A DNA stretch of 64,000 bases from Simmondsia chinensis (lineage: Eukaryota > Streptophyta > Magnoliopsida > Caryophyllales > Simmondsiaceae), in the NCBI GenBank assembly GCA_018398585.1, contig JAGTTD010000010.1, forward strand, positions 33,396,638-33,460,637. The letters run 5' to 3'. A program made the position numbers and the translations under genes. The notes under the pieces were generated by a model, which was not told where the DNA came from, searched no databases, and worked only from the letters and a program-made list of their open reading frames with translations. This document shows, one piece after another, positions 1 to 12,400 of this stretch; positions within the stretch are counted from its first letter, which is position 1, and the number at the start of each line of letters is the position of its first letter.

Positions 1-1837
1 GCTGGATACTCTCAAGGACCTTTTTTTCCCGATAATTAGCAACAAAGTTGCAATACATAACAAATGACTCGAACAAGCGAGGCCTAAGAAAACCTAAATA
101 AACTTGGAAAAAAGAAACACAAAACAGAAACTCAAGAAAACAAGAAAACAACGAACATGCACTACAAAGCTATAATCTCAAGGACCTTAAATGGATATGT
201 CAATAAGTTCTTTATAATTAAGTTAGTGCTTTGTATTAATATAAAATGGGTAAAGTATGAAGGCAGATAAATTTTGTATAAACCAACTGCGTCGATGAAA
301 AGAAACAAACCAGATGATCATCTCGTGAAACATGAGGTTTAAGGTCAGATCTTGCTGTTCGGTGCAAATAATTCATGGGGTCATTCAATAAGTCTATACC
401 TCTTAACTTACCTTATTACAAATAGGAAAACTTCGATGTGATTGGAGCGCATAACCCGGGACTTGTCAAAGAGAGTTGGGTCACAAGATTAAAAAAAAAA
501 AAAAAAAAAAAAAAACTTACAATTGTAGAACCTGATCTGAATCATATGGTTTGATTTAATTGTGATACATCATAGATGTGAGTTTAATGATAAGTATCAC
601 AATGAACTTGTAAGGAAAAAAAAAAAAAAAAATCAACATATAAGAAAATGAGTTTCGAGTAAAACTCACCTTATTTGAGCTCGATATATACACTCATTTA
701 AGCCCAAGCTTGACTTGTTTACACTTAAGCCTCTTTTGGTATGTGAGAAGTAAACGCAGAAAGTAAAAATTCATGAGAAATACAGATTTTGGCTTTTACT
801 TGATTGGCAAAAAGTTAGTAGAATGCAGAAAATAAAAATTATTTAGGAATTTTCAATTCCTTCAAAACACAGGAAATACTTTACCTAGTCCCCTCTAGGT
901 AAATACTAATTCCTTCGTTTTTCACCAACTTCTTCAAGGAAGTTCTATTTTTCATCACAGAAGCCAAAATATTTTACCCACTTCCGGGGAAGTTGACAAA
1001 AGAATTGAATTTCCGAAAAATACAACTTCCAGTAGGAATTTAATTCCCTTAGCAATGAAACAAGGCCTTAAATTTGTCTCATTGAGCATGTTTAGGATAA
1101 TAAATTATAGGGTATTTACGCTGTTAGTCCCTGTACTTTCTTTATTGTTTGAATTTATTCCTTGCACTTTCTATTATATCATTAACCCTGTATAATTAAA
1201 ATTATTTCAGTCAAGTATAATGTTAAAATTAATGTTAACTTTTGGATAAAATGGCAACACATTCACTTTTTCTAAACATTGATCCACTTTTGAACCACTT
1301 CAAGTGGGAAGCATGTGTAAGAATTAATTAACATTGAACTTTTTTCCCCATATATTAACATTAATTTCAATAATAGAGCTTACTGAAACAAATTTAATTA
1401 GCACAACGACATAAAAATGACTAAATCAACATAATAAATAAAGTATAAAGATTAATGATATTAAAAACCCAAAATCACAACAAGATGAGACTCATTTACC
1501 TACAAACTCAAACTTTTCTACACTCGGGCTTTGCTAGACTTGAACTCAAAATGATTCGAGCCTTTTGAGCACGATGACAATACGTTCAGTCCCAATCACT
1601 ACATGGATATTCAATCAATTGAACCCGTTTTGTCTCAAAATTTTCATTTATATGCACTGTTTCTTCGCATATAATCAACCTAACGTGGTGGAACGTTAAC
1701 ATACATACATACATACATACATATATTGAGACCTATAGTGTCGAAACAATTTTATCAATTTTGTACCATAAATCATATTAGATGTATTTGGAAAAGGGAG
1801 CACAGTGGTGCATCATGAATTGTAATATGTACAATGC
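1..1837. other. Region downstream of the HBP5-like gene: repeats, no gene seen
   Basis: AT-rich sequence. Positions about 20-150 look like the reverse complement of a LINE-type 3' end (GATAATTAGCAACAA next to a T run; the same motif recurs at 26310 and 45895). A MITE sits at 728-1067. About 1108-1470 resembles a decayed element with TAGTCCCTGTACTTT-type ends. No coding region is supported. Confidence 0.6.
728..1067 (-). mobile_element. MITE, TTA target duplication
   Basis: Flanked by TTA at 725-727 and 1068-1070. Ends AGCCTCTTTTGG and, reversed, GGCCTTGTTTCAT are imperfect terminal repeats. Homologous in opposite orientation to 20670-20988. A 3-bp TTA duplication suggests a PIF/Harbinger-type MITE. 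Confidence 0.6.
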
Positions 1838-1882
1838 TTAATCCATTTTGAAATCTTCAAGCCATATTAGCACTTCATTTCT
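1838..1882 (-). CDS. HBP5: Exon 8 of HBP5-like gene (residues 382-395 and stop)
   Basis: 45 nt; encodes RNEVLIWLEDFKMD then TAA, the usual ending of this family. Acceptor ATGCAG. Found by following the family past exon 7 across a 1.7-kb intron. Confidence 0.88.
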   Translation of the reverse strand, partial: RNEVLIWLEDFKMD

Positions 1883-3387
1883 CTGCATAAAATAAGCAGA
1901 AGTCGATCAACTGAAATGACATTAAAAGAAAAGAATTTATGTAACTTCAACTCTAGTCTTTTACCATATAGGTATATTCTGATATTTCAATATATATAAT
2001 GACATACATAGAAGTTTGACAATATTATACACTTAAGACATTTTAAAGTTTGAAAATTTATCAATAAGTTACCCTCAACTGAAATTTAGAGGATTTTCAT
2101 TACATAATGAGGGTATAGAACATGGTCTAATAACGTACATGTATTATTCGTAGAATTTGTTTTTTTCTTTTGGGGAAGCTGCTGACAAGACATAGGATTT
2201 CAACAATGTGTACATAACTTCTCTTAGAATGGGTGAAATTTCATTGTAATCTACTTCATTTCCACTGAAAATACTAACATGACTTGTATATATAAGCGGA
2301 ATCATGTACCAAATCAGCAATTTTGGAGAAAATTAGTCAGATTTTGATAAAACTTCACCACATTCCAGTATGGAGTACCTAAATGATAGAAGTTTTAAAC
2401 TTCAAAATACTAAAATGTCAAGATATCCAGGTGATAAATGCTCATATTTAATGATATTTAAATGATGAATTCCTAAACCACAAAGAAAAAACAGCAAATT
2501 TCAATGAGCCGTTTAGGCCCGACTTACGGACTTGGAAAAAGCAAGGTCCATATATAAGCCCATGTGGGGTTCCATCCTAAAACCAATTGTCCTTAAGTGG
2601 AGTAACCTACGAGACTTATATATTGGTCACTTCTTTCCTATAACTCCTATGTGAGATTCATATTTGACTCAAATGTGGAGTTTTTAGTAATTTTGATAGA
2701 ACCAAGTACTGCTTTGACTCATAAAGGAGGAAAGTTCTGATAGCTTGTCCAAGTCTGTTTTGTGCCCATTTGACTTCACTGCTTTAGAGTAAAAAACATG
2801 CTCTAAATATTAAGTATTTTAGGGTTCGTTTGGTGGTTAAAATCCCCGTCTCTCTTTGTATTAAGGTCCCGAGATCGTCGCTCCAACGACCCCCTTTTAC
2901 TAAGTTATCATCCCTATATTGCAAACCTCCTTATATTTAAAAAAAATGATAGAATTGAGCTTCTTAGGTTGGCTTAGTGGTTACAATCCTTGCCCCGCAT
3001 ACTGCTAGGTCACGAGATCAAACCTCATCAACCATCTTTCCCAAAATCCCTGTTTAGGGAAATCGTAACCTCTTCACCTATATTAAAAGAACCACATAAT
3101 TAAGTTTCTTAGGGTTGACTTGGTGGTTAAAAATTCCCACCGAGAGCCCCCTTTCAGCTAGGTCCCAAAATCGATGCTCACCAACCCCCTTTCCCAAACT
3201 CGTCATCCTCGTATGGGGAAATCGTAACCTCCTTGCCCATTTTATAAAAACTGATAGAATTACGCTTATTGGGCCAGCTTGGTGGTTAAAATCACCACTG
3301 AGAGCCCCCTTTCAGTCAGGTCCCAAAATCAGCGCTCACCAACCCCCTTTCCTAAAGTCGTCACCCCATCTAGAAAATCGTAACCTC

Positions 3388-3427
<40 letters not shown>

Positions 3428-6400
3428 AATAGAAGTGATCTTCTTATGTTAGCTAGGCAGTTGAAATCCCCACTCAGCACCCCCCTTAGGCCAGGTCCTA
3501 AAATCGACCCTCATCAACCCCGTTCCCGAACTTGCATCACTGTACACGAAAACCATAACGTCCTTACCTATATAGAGAACAAAAACAATAGAATTGAGAT
3601 AGAAGAAGGGCAAAAGATTACCATAACGAAATCCCAAGTGCGACCAGGATCATTGTAGCGAGCAAGTAAACAGCCTTGTGAGGGTCTAAGGCCATCTCTT
3701 ATAAGACTAATCCGCAATGCCTTCTCTTTTTCTTGTACCACTTCCTCACTTGGCTTTCCACTGAACTTGACTGCTGCTGCAATGCCTCCTTCTACCTTTC
3801 TTATGCTCACTTCTTCTTGGTTTGGCTCTGGCAAGCTAATCAAACACATTGTTGTCGTTAAATTTCACTGTGCCTTTGGCCAGACCCAAAGAGTTAGAAT
3901 AGATGAGGTTTAAATATAAGTCCAAGTGCAGTTCCATTCAAAAAAAAGTTGCATGAAGTGAAGTAACCCACTAACCTTATCAATAAAAAAACGACGACAA
4001 ATAAAAAATATAAGTTGGACCAAACAATGAGACTGACGTGAGGCACTACTATAAGACACCCCTGCTCACTATCTAGATGTGCCATTGGTTATTTCAGAAT
4101 AGACCAATGTTACAACAACAAAATCAGACCCAGTGCCTCAAGGTCTGCGAGGGGTGGATATACGCAACCTTACCCCTACAGGGTGTAACCTTGCCAAGAG
4201 GCTATGTCCGAGGACCCCCAACAACAATAGACCAATGTTACAAGTACGTTCAAAATATAAGTGATTTGAGTAGTTATAACGTATTATGAATCATGGACAG
4301 ACAATTATTAATTGTCATCTTCCAGTGGTTTAATAGACTTTTATCACATCCCCTGTGCAATCGAATGAGAAATTATGTTATGTAGGTCAAGTAATTTCTC
4401 TAAATCCTAGCTAAAAATGGTGATTTAGTTGAAATTCCAACGTTTATGTCAAGGAACCAGCTATCCGAAGATCTGAAGTTTTGGGTGAAGTTCAAGAATG
4501 GTTTTATACTCTAACATAATGCCCTTATGCGAACATGCATAGGTTATAAATGCAAACAATGCACATATGCCCACTTCATTGTCTCGGAGACTTTGGGATT
4601 TGAACTAAAGATCTCTTGATGAAAAAGCCTGCGATATCAAATGAAAACAAGATCAAATGACAACCATCTCAAATAATCGAAGCAGTTGCTTGGGTGCACC
4701 AATTTGTTAAGGCTCCTTTGAAAATTGGCTATATCATCAGTTTACTTCTAAAAACGATTCATAATTGGAAAAATAACAACCTAGATGTGGTACATTATAA
4801 ACACATATGATATAAAAGACCCATATTTAGTTAGTATTGTAAGATAAAATGGATAATTTAACATGTGTTTGAGCTTAATTAGACCCCTCGGTCACCAGAA
4901 AAGGTCCCATCTATCAAACTTGCAAACAATTTATCAAAATTTTTACTTGAAAGTGAGGCTGACCTGGCAAGATCTTTGTCTTGAGGAAGAACTATCCGAA
5001 TGGCCACTTTGGACTTCACAGTGTCAGTAGTCTCAGTAAAGACTGGAGTGGTCATTGCTATCTTCTCGTTTCCAGAATTCTTTCCAAATATGTAACTGTT
5101 ATCATAACACAAACTCTCATATAAATCAAAGAGAATGACGAAACTTATCATTTTCTAAGTCTAATGCCAATGAGGCCTCGGTCTAATGGTAATATACAGG
5201 TTGTAGGACAAATGTCCTAGGTTCAAATCACCAATCGCTCCTACTGAAAGAAAACTAGCAAAATCTGACACAACACAGTGGTGGAATTTTTGGAGTTGAG
5301 TTGAATTTAGGTTGACACGTTTAATACGTTAGGCAATTGGGTTTAATTTAGGATTAGGTTCGGACACCCCGATTTCAACAGGTAAACCCCGTTTATATTG
5401 TTAGGTTATTTGAGTGGTATATTACTGCAACTATATTTCTGTGCGCGCGCGTGCATGTGCATGTATGTGCTCACATGCGCGGGCGGGCCTGCGTGTCAAC
5501 AAGTATAAATATGTCATGTATTATTTGTTAATATCTCTAATAAAGTGCATTATTAATATGTTTCGTAAGTTGACAAGCAAACATTTAACAAAAAGAAGTC
5601 ACTAATATAATTAAATGGGTAATCGATATGTTACCTGTTTATTAATTCGATTGGGTAATTCCTAACCTGTTTAATAAATGGATCGGGTTTCGATTGATTG
5701 TTTTTCTAAGACCCCTCCCATTACACGAACACAAAACTCAATACAACACAACATATTTGCCAGCTCTATTCTAAAAAAAGCAGGCAAAAGTACATGAAAC
5801 AAAGTATTATGTTTGAGAAAAGAAACAAAAAAGGGCATAATATTTACTATATATCAGAAAGGTAACATATACCAGAAAAGAATAAAACAAATAATGCCCT
5901 TCTTATTTCTTCTATTAGATACAGTGCCTTAAAAGTAATTTGGTCAAAAAAATAAGTATAAAGAGTAACAAAATTACTTACCCAGCCACAGCATTAAAGC
6001 CAGTTGACCCAGAAAGCTTGTCTCCCTGTGTTTCTACAACTACAAAAGGGGAGTACCTTCTCACCTGTAATTTTGTAACCCCTTTTGAATTGTTAGCGTA
6101 TAAAACTATTCATAGGCCTTCATTCATTAGCTTAACCTTTTGGGATAGTCTGTCATAAGTTTGAATCCTAACAGTCCCCACTTTCAATCTCAATATAATT
6201 TCAGCACTATATGTGAGAAAGCTTGTAATAGTATCCACACTCCAAACCCAATTAGCATTTGCATGAGACGTTATGTTGGAGTATAAAACCATTCAAGGAC
6301 CTGCACCTCTCGCTTATACTTTCAGGATAGTTGGCTCCTTGAAACAAATCAAAAGGAATTTTCCCTTTATGTGGATTGGGCTGAAACTATTAATCTTTTA

Positions 6401-9400
6401 AGGCTGAGCTAAGCTGAAACAGCTGGTATGAGAGATTCAGATATAAACCCTAGTGAAACTAATTGATCGATGAGTAGTTCACTAAACTTATATGTTCTTC
6501 TCTTCTTTGTTAAAACCCCAAGTTAGGACTTGTTTAGCGGAGTCCTATAAAGACACAATTGTTGGATAATTGGTCCCTATATGACTTAACTATATCGATT
6601 ATTAATGAGTCAAGTAGTGTTCAAATATTATAGATCAAAGGATATAATATTCAGTGGCATGTGTTGTAAATGTTAATATGTACAAGGGTAGAATTTAATT
6701 ACTTTAAATTAGGTCATAATGTGAGATGACAAATTTGCCCCTGCCCGGTCGTTTTATTTTCCTGACCGTGCCACTGCCCGAAGCTTCCCAAGGAAGCTAC
6801 TTAAATCTGTTAACAGATGGCTGACACGCGTCAGCCATCCAGCCCACCTGACTGTGTTTCTTGAGGGAGCATCTGGACCGTTGATTCAAGACGCGTGAAC
6901 GGCCGAGATTGAACAGGGAGCCTCGCCACGGATTCACCCCCAGATGCTTATACAAAGGGACCCTTTTAAGGTTCCACAGTACGCTTTTCATTTTTCTCTC
7001 ATTTCATCAGTCACCGCCTCTCTCTCCATGACCTCTCCGGCGATTTGAGGCGATCGACAGCGATCTTCAAGATACGTGGGTGTGAAGGCTCCCTAGTCCG
7101 ATCTTTGGTAGTTTGGAGCACTATGAAGCCTTTGTAGGCTTCAGTTGTGAGTATTCTCCTCCTTTACTCTTTGTTCTTGTTCGGTTAGGGTTTCTGTCTT
7201 AGAAGCCTTGAAGGATCTGTATATTTTAAGTTTTGTCTTGTTGATCTTTGGTCTGTAATACTTGAACTTGACAAAATAGAGGATAGACTTCCCTAGAAAT
7301 AGGGAGCCGTGGAGTAGGTCCTTATTATAAGGCTGAACCACGTAAATCTTGGTGTTGTCATTGTGTGTTTGTGCGTTTTTCGTTGGTTGATACTTTACAA
7401 TACTGCGGACACAGGTTTAAACTAGATCTGATAATTTTTTGGTTCATTGTTGAAGTTATCTTTAAGAACTAAAGATAATAAGTTTAAAACTCAAGAAATA
7501 CAGTGAAAACCCTTAACAAGTGGTATCAGAGCCTTAGGTTCTTTGTTTAAAGGATTTAATATGGCGTCTGCTAGGGCTGATATTGAAAGATTCGACGGTA
7601 GAAATGATTTTAATCTTTGGAAACTAAAAATGAAAGCAATCCTCATGGCACAAGGTGCTGGAACTGCACTTTTGCCTGAAAAGGATCAACCTAACTGAAA
7701 AGGAGAAATTAGAAATTGAACATAAAGCTTATGCCTCTTTATTACTTAGTCTTGATAATTCAGTACTCAATCAGATCCGCTCTGAAAAGACCGTAGCAGA
7801 TATCTGGGCTAAGTTAGACGAAATTTATAAGTCTGAGTCGTTGTCCAATAGAATGCTATGTATGGAAGCGCTTTTCACCTTTAAGGTGAGTGAGACTAAA
7901 CCCCTAGAAGACTCTATAGATGAGTTCCATAAAATCTGTCAAGATTTGAAAAACGTTAAAGTAACTGTTGCTGATGAATTGTTGGCTGTAGTGTTACTGT
8001 GTGCTTTACCCAAATACCTTAGGGCCTTTAAAGACACACTAAGATATGGCCGAGACACTATAGCACTGAAAGACGTTACAAAGGCCCTTAGATCCAAGAT
8101 CCTTGAACTTAGGAAGGAAGGGAAGTACCCACCAACCAGTAACAGTGGGGAAGGCCTGTCAGTTAGGGGTAGGACAAAGACTCGAGACAACCATAACAAT
8201 TACAATAATAAAGATAGGAGAAGGAGTAAGAGTAGAAACAGATCTAGCTCAAGACCTAGAAGGGATTGTAGTAAAGTAAAATGCTATGAGTGTGGTAAAC
8301 TAGGACACATTAAGAGATATTGTCCTGACTACCAAAGAAAATTTAACGGCACAACTGACAACACTCAATATACTGACGGATACGATTCCGCTGAAGTATT
8401 AGTAGCCTCTACAGACCTAACTACACATGAGTGGGTTTTAGACTCAGGGTGTAGCTTCCATATAACCTCAGACAGATCTTTCTTCACTGAATACCGAACT
8501 ATGGCTGGGGGGAAGGTACTGTTGGGAAACAACCACGGGTGCAAGGTAGTAGGGACAGGGTCAGTTAGGGTTAGGTGGTCAAATGGCGTTGACTTCACCC
8601 TAGAAGGAGTCAGGCATGTGCCTGAACTTAGAAGGAACTTGATTTCTCTAGGACAATTAGACCTGGTTGGTATGACCTTAAAGGCACAACAGGGGGTAAT
8701 GAAGGTCCTTAAGGGTTCCCTTGTAATGCTAAGTGGGGAGGTTAAGAATGGTCTATATGTGCTTAGAGGTGATGTAGTTCCTGTTGGCTGCTCTGTCGCA
8801 GAAAAAGCTGACCTAACTAACCTTTGGCACAAAAGATTAGGACATGTTTCAAAGAGGCGCCTGAATGAACTAAACAAGAGGGGACTGTTGTGGGGTGGTT
8901 ATGTGTCTAAACCTGATTTCTGTGAGTCATGCATATTTGGAAAATATCATAAACTATCTTTTAAATCTGGAATCCATATAACTAAGTCACCGGTAGATTA
9001 CATCCACTCTGACCTGTGGGGACCAGCTAGGGTACCCACTTTAGGTGGAGCGTACTACTTCCTATCTATGGTAGATGACTTTTCTAGGAAGGTTTGGGTT
9101 TACTTACTTAAAACAAAAGATGAATGTTTTAATGCCTTTGTTAGGTGGAAGAACCTTATAGAAAATCAAATAGGTAGGAAGATTAAGGTACTTAGAACTG
9201 ACAATAGACTTGAATATATGAACTCTGAATTTGATAGTTTATGTGCTAAAACTGGTATTAAAAGACACAACACCGTTAGAAAAACACCCCAACAAAATGG
9301 ACTGGCTAAGAGAATGAATCGTACGCTCTTAGATAGGGTAAGATGCATGTTATTTGCATCAGGACTTGGTAAAAACTTTTGGGGGGAGGCCGTTGTTACT

Positions 9401-12400
9401 ACATGTTATCTAATCAATAAAACTCCCTCCTCTGCTATTGACTTTAAAACCCCTGAGGGAAAATGGACTGGAAAAATAAGCGACTATTCTATTTTAAAAG
9501 TTTTTGGATGTGCTGCGTATGCACATCAATCAAAAGGAAAACTTGAACCCAGGGCTGTAAAAGGTGTTTTCTTAGGCTATCCGGATGGTGTAAAGGGGTA
9601 CAGGGTGGGTGTTAGGAATGGAAACAGGACCAGAATTATAATTAGTAGGGATGTGACCTTTAATGAAGAAGAAATGCGCTACTTGCAGAGTACAGTAGCT
9701 GCTGGTACTGCAGCTGCTTCCTCCAACCCTAGGAAGTTTGATCCTGAACTCTATGAGTTCGAGATCAGCCCACCAGAGCCGATATACCTAGAAAACCAGA
9801 CCTTAGATCCTGAAGAAGAGGTGAATGACAGTGCTGAAGGTAGCACTGAACCGCAAGAAACCATTGAACATATGGACCTATCAAACTACCAACTAGCTAG
9901 GGATAGGGAGAGGAGAGAAATTAGGGCACCAGTCAGGTTTGGCAGTGCTGATTGTATTGCATTTGCCCTTAACACTGCCCTAGAGTATGTAGAATCAGAA
10001 CCCCTCACCTATTCACAGGCCATTGGTGGGGCTGCCTCTGAACAGTGGCTTAGAGCCATGACACAGGAAATGGAGAGCCTCAAAAGGAACAAAACCTGGG
10101 TTTTGGTTCCTAAACCTATGGGTAGGAAGTTGGTAGGTTCTAAGTGGATCTATAAGGTAAAAGAACCCGATACATCATCTGGACAGCCAAGGTTCAAGGC
10201 TAGACTAGTTGCAAAAGGTTTTGCACAAAAGGAAGGGGTAGATTATAATGAGATTTTTTCTCCCGTTGTTAAACATACCACCATAAGAATACTTATGGCA
10301 CTAACTGCTAAGTTCAGTCTATTTTTGGAACAAATGGATGTTACAACAACTTTCCTTCATGGTGAGCTGGATGAAGAGATTTTTATGACCCAACCTGAGG
10401 GTTTTATTGAACCTGGCTGTGAGAATCATGTTTGTCTACTTAAGAGGTCTTTGTATGGCCTTAAACAATCCCCTAGGCAGTGGTACAAACGTTTGACCAA
10501 TTTATGAGAAGTAGGGGCTTTAGTAGATCAATACATGACACTTGTTTTTACTTCAAACATGCTGATACTGTTGATGCACTGTATTTGCTGATCGATGTTG
10601 ATGACATGCTCCTAGCTAGTAGATCTATGAACTATATTAATGATTTAAAGCTAATGCTTTCTGCTGAGTTTGATATGAAAGATCTAGGGAAGGCCAAGAA
10701 AATACTTGGTATCGAAATTACCAGGGGTCTTGCTGCCGGACAGTGCATCTGTCACAACAAAGGTATTTGGAAAAGGTATTAGATAGGTTTAATATGTCAG
10801 ATTGTAAACCTGTGAAGTTGCCCTTGGCAAATCAGTACAAATACTCAGTTGAACAGTGTCCTTCGAATGAAATTGATAAGAAACAGATGGAAAGAGTCCC
10901 ATATGCTAATGTTATAGGTTCTCTAATGTATGCTATGACTTGTACGTGTCCAGACTTAGCTTTCCCTTTAAGTGTTTTGTCTAGGTTTATGAGTAACCCA
11001 GGAAAGGAACATTGGGATGGGGTTAAGTGGCTGTTAAGGTACATTAAACAAACCTATAAACTGGGACTTACTTTTGGTAGGTCAGAAATAGACCTCAGGC
11101 TGGTAGGTTACACCGATTCTGATTTTGGGGGAGACTTAGATAAAAGAAGGTCAACTAGTGCTTACCTTTATACTCTAAATGGTGGAGCCATCTGTTGGAA
11201 GTCTAAGTTGCAGCCTATGACTGCTCTGTCAACAACAGAGGCTGAATTCGAGGCCCTAACAGAAGCTATCAAAGAAGCTGTCTGGTTGAGGGGCTTGCTG
11301 TCAGAAATTAACCTTGATTATGGGCCTCCTTTGCTGTTTTCAGACAGTTAATCAGCCCTTGCTTTGTGTAAAAACCCTGTTTTTCATGATAGGACTAAAC
11401 ACTTAGCTGTTAAGAGGAATTTTGTTAATGATATGCTTGAAAAGAACACTGTTGAACTGCGAAAAATCTGTACTGATGTAAATCCAGTGGATATGGGCAC
11501 TAAAATTGTGACTTTGGACAAGTTACTCAAATGTATTAACTTGGTTCAAAGTGATTGGGATCATGGACGACCAATCAAGTGAGTTTGCTCCTTATTACTA
11601 GGGAATGTTTGGTAGTTAGCTCATATAGGTACCAAGGTGGAGAATTGTTGGATAATTGGTCCCTATATGACTTAACTATGTCGATTATTAATGAGTCAAG
11701 TAGTGTTCAAATATTATAGATCAAAGGATATAATATTCAGTGGCATGTGTTGTAAATGTTAATATGTACAAGGGTAGAATTTAATTACTTTAAATCAGGT
11801 CATAATGTGAGATGACAAATTTGCCCCTGCCCGGTCGTTTTATTTTCCCGACCGTGCCACTGCCCGAGCTGCCCGAAGCTTCCCAAGGAAGCTACTTAAT
11901 CTGTTGATAGATGGCTGACACGTGTCAGCCATGCAGCCCACCTGACTGTGTTTCTTGAGGGAGCATCTGGACCGTTGATTCAAGACGCGTGAAAGGCCGA
12001 GATTGAACAGGGAGCCTTGCCACGGATTCACCCCCAGATGCTTATATAAAGGGACCCTTTTAGGGTTCCACAGTACGCTTTTCATTTTTCTCTCATTTCA
12101 TCATTTCATCAAATCGCTAGAGAGGTCATGGAGAGAGAGGCGGTGACTAATGAAATATCTAAGTTCAAGGATCTTGGATCTAAGGGCCTTTGAACGTCTT
12201 TCAGTGCTATAGTGTCTCGGCCATATCTTAGTGTGTCTTTAAAGGCCCTAAGGTATTTGGGTAAAGCACACAGTAACACTACAGCTAACAATTCATCAGC
12301 AACAGTTACTTTAACGTTTTCCAAATCTTGACAGATTTTATGGAACTCATCTATAGAGTCTTCGAGGGGTTTAGTCTCACTCACCTTAAAGGTGAAAAGC

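Noticed and set aside
3115..3429. 104-codon ORF
   Set aside because: It reads through tandem tRNA-like units and ends in a poly-Lys stretch from a run of A.
5168..5275. A functional tRNA gene
   Set aside because: A and B boxes are visible but no consistent cloverleaf or anticodon arm; better explained as a tRNA-derived SINE.
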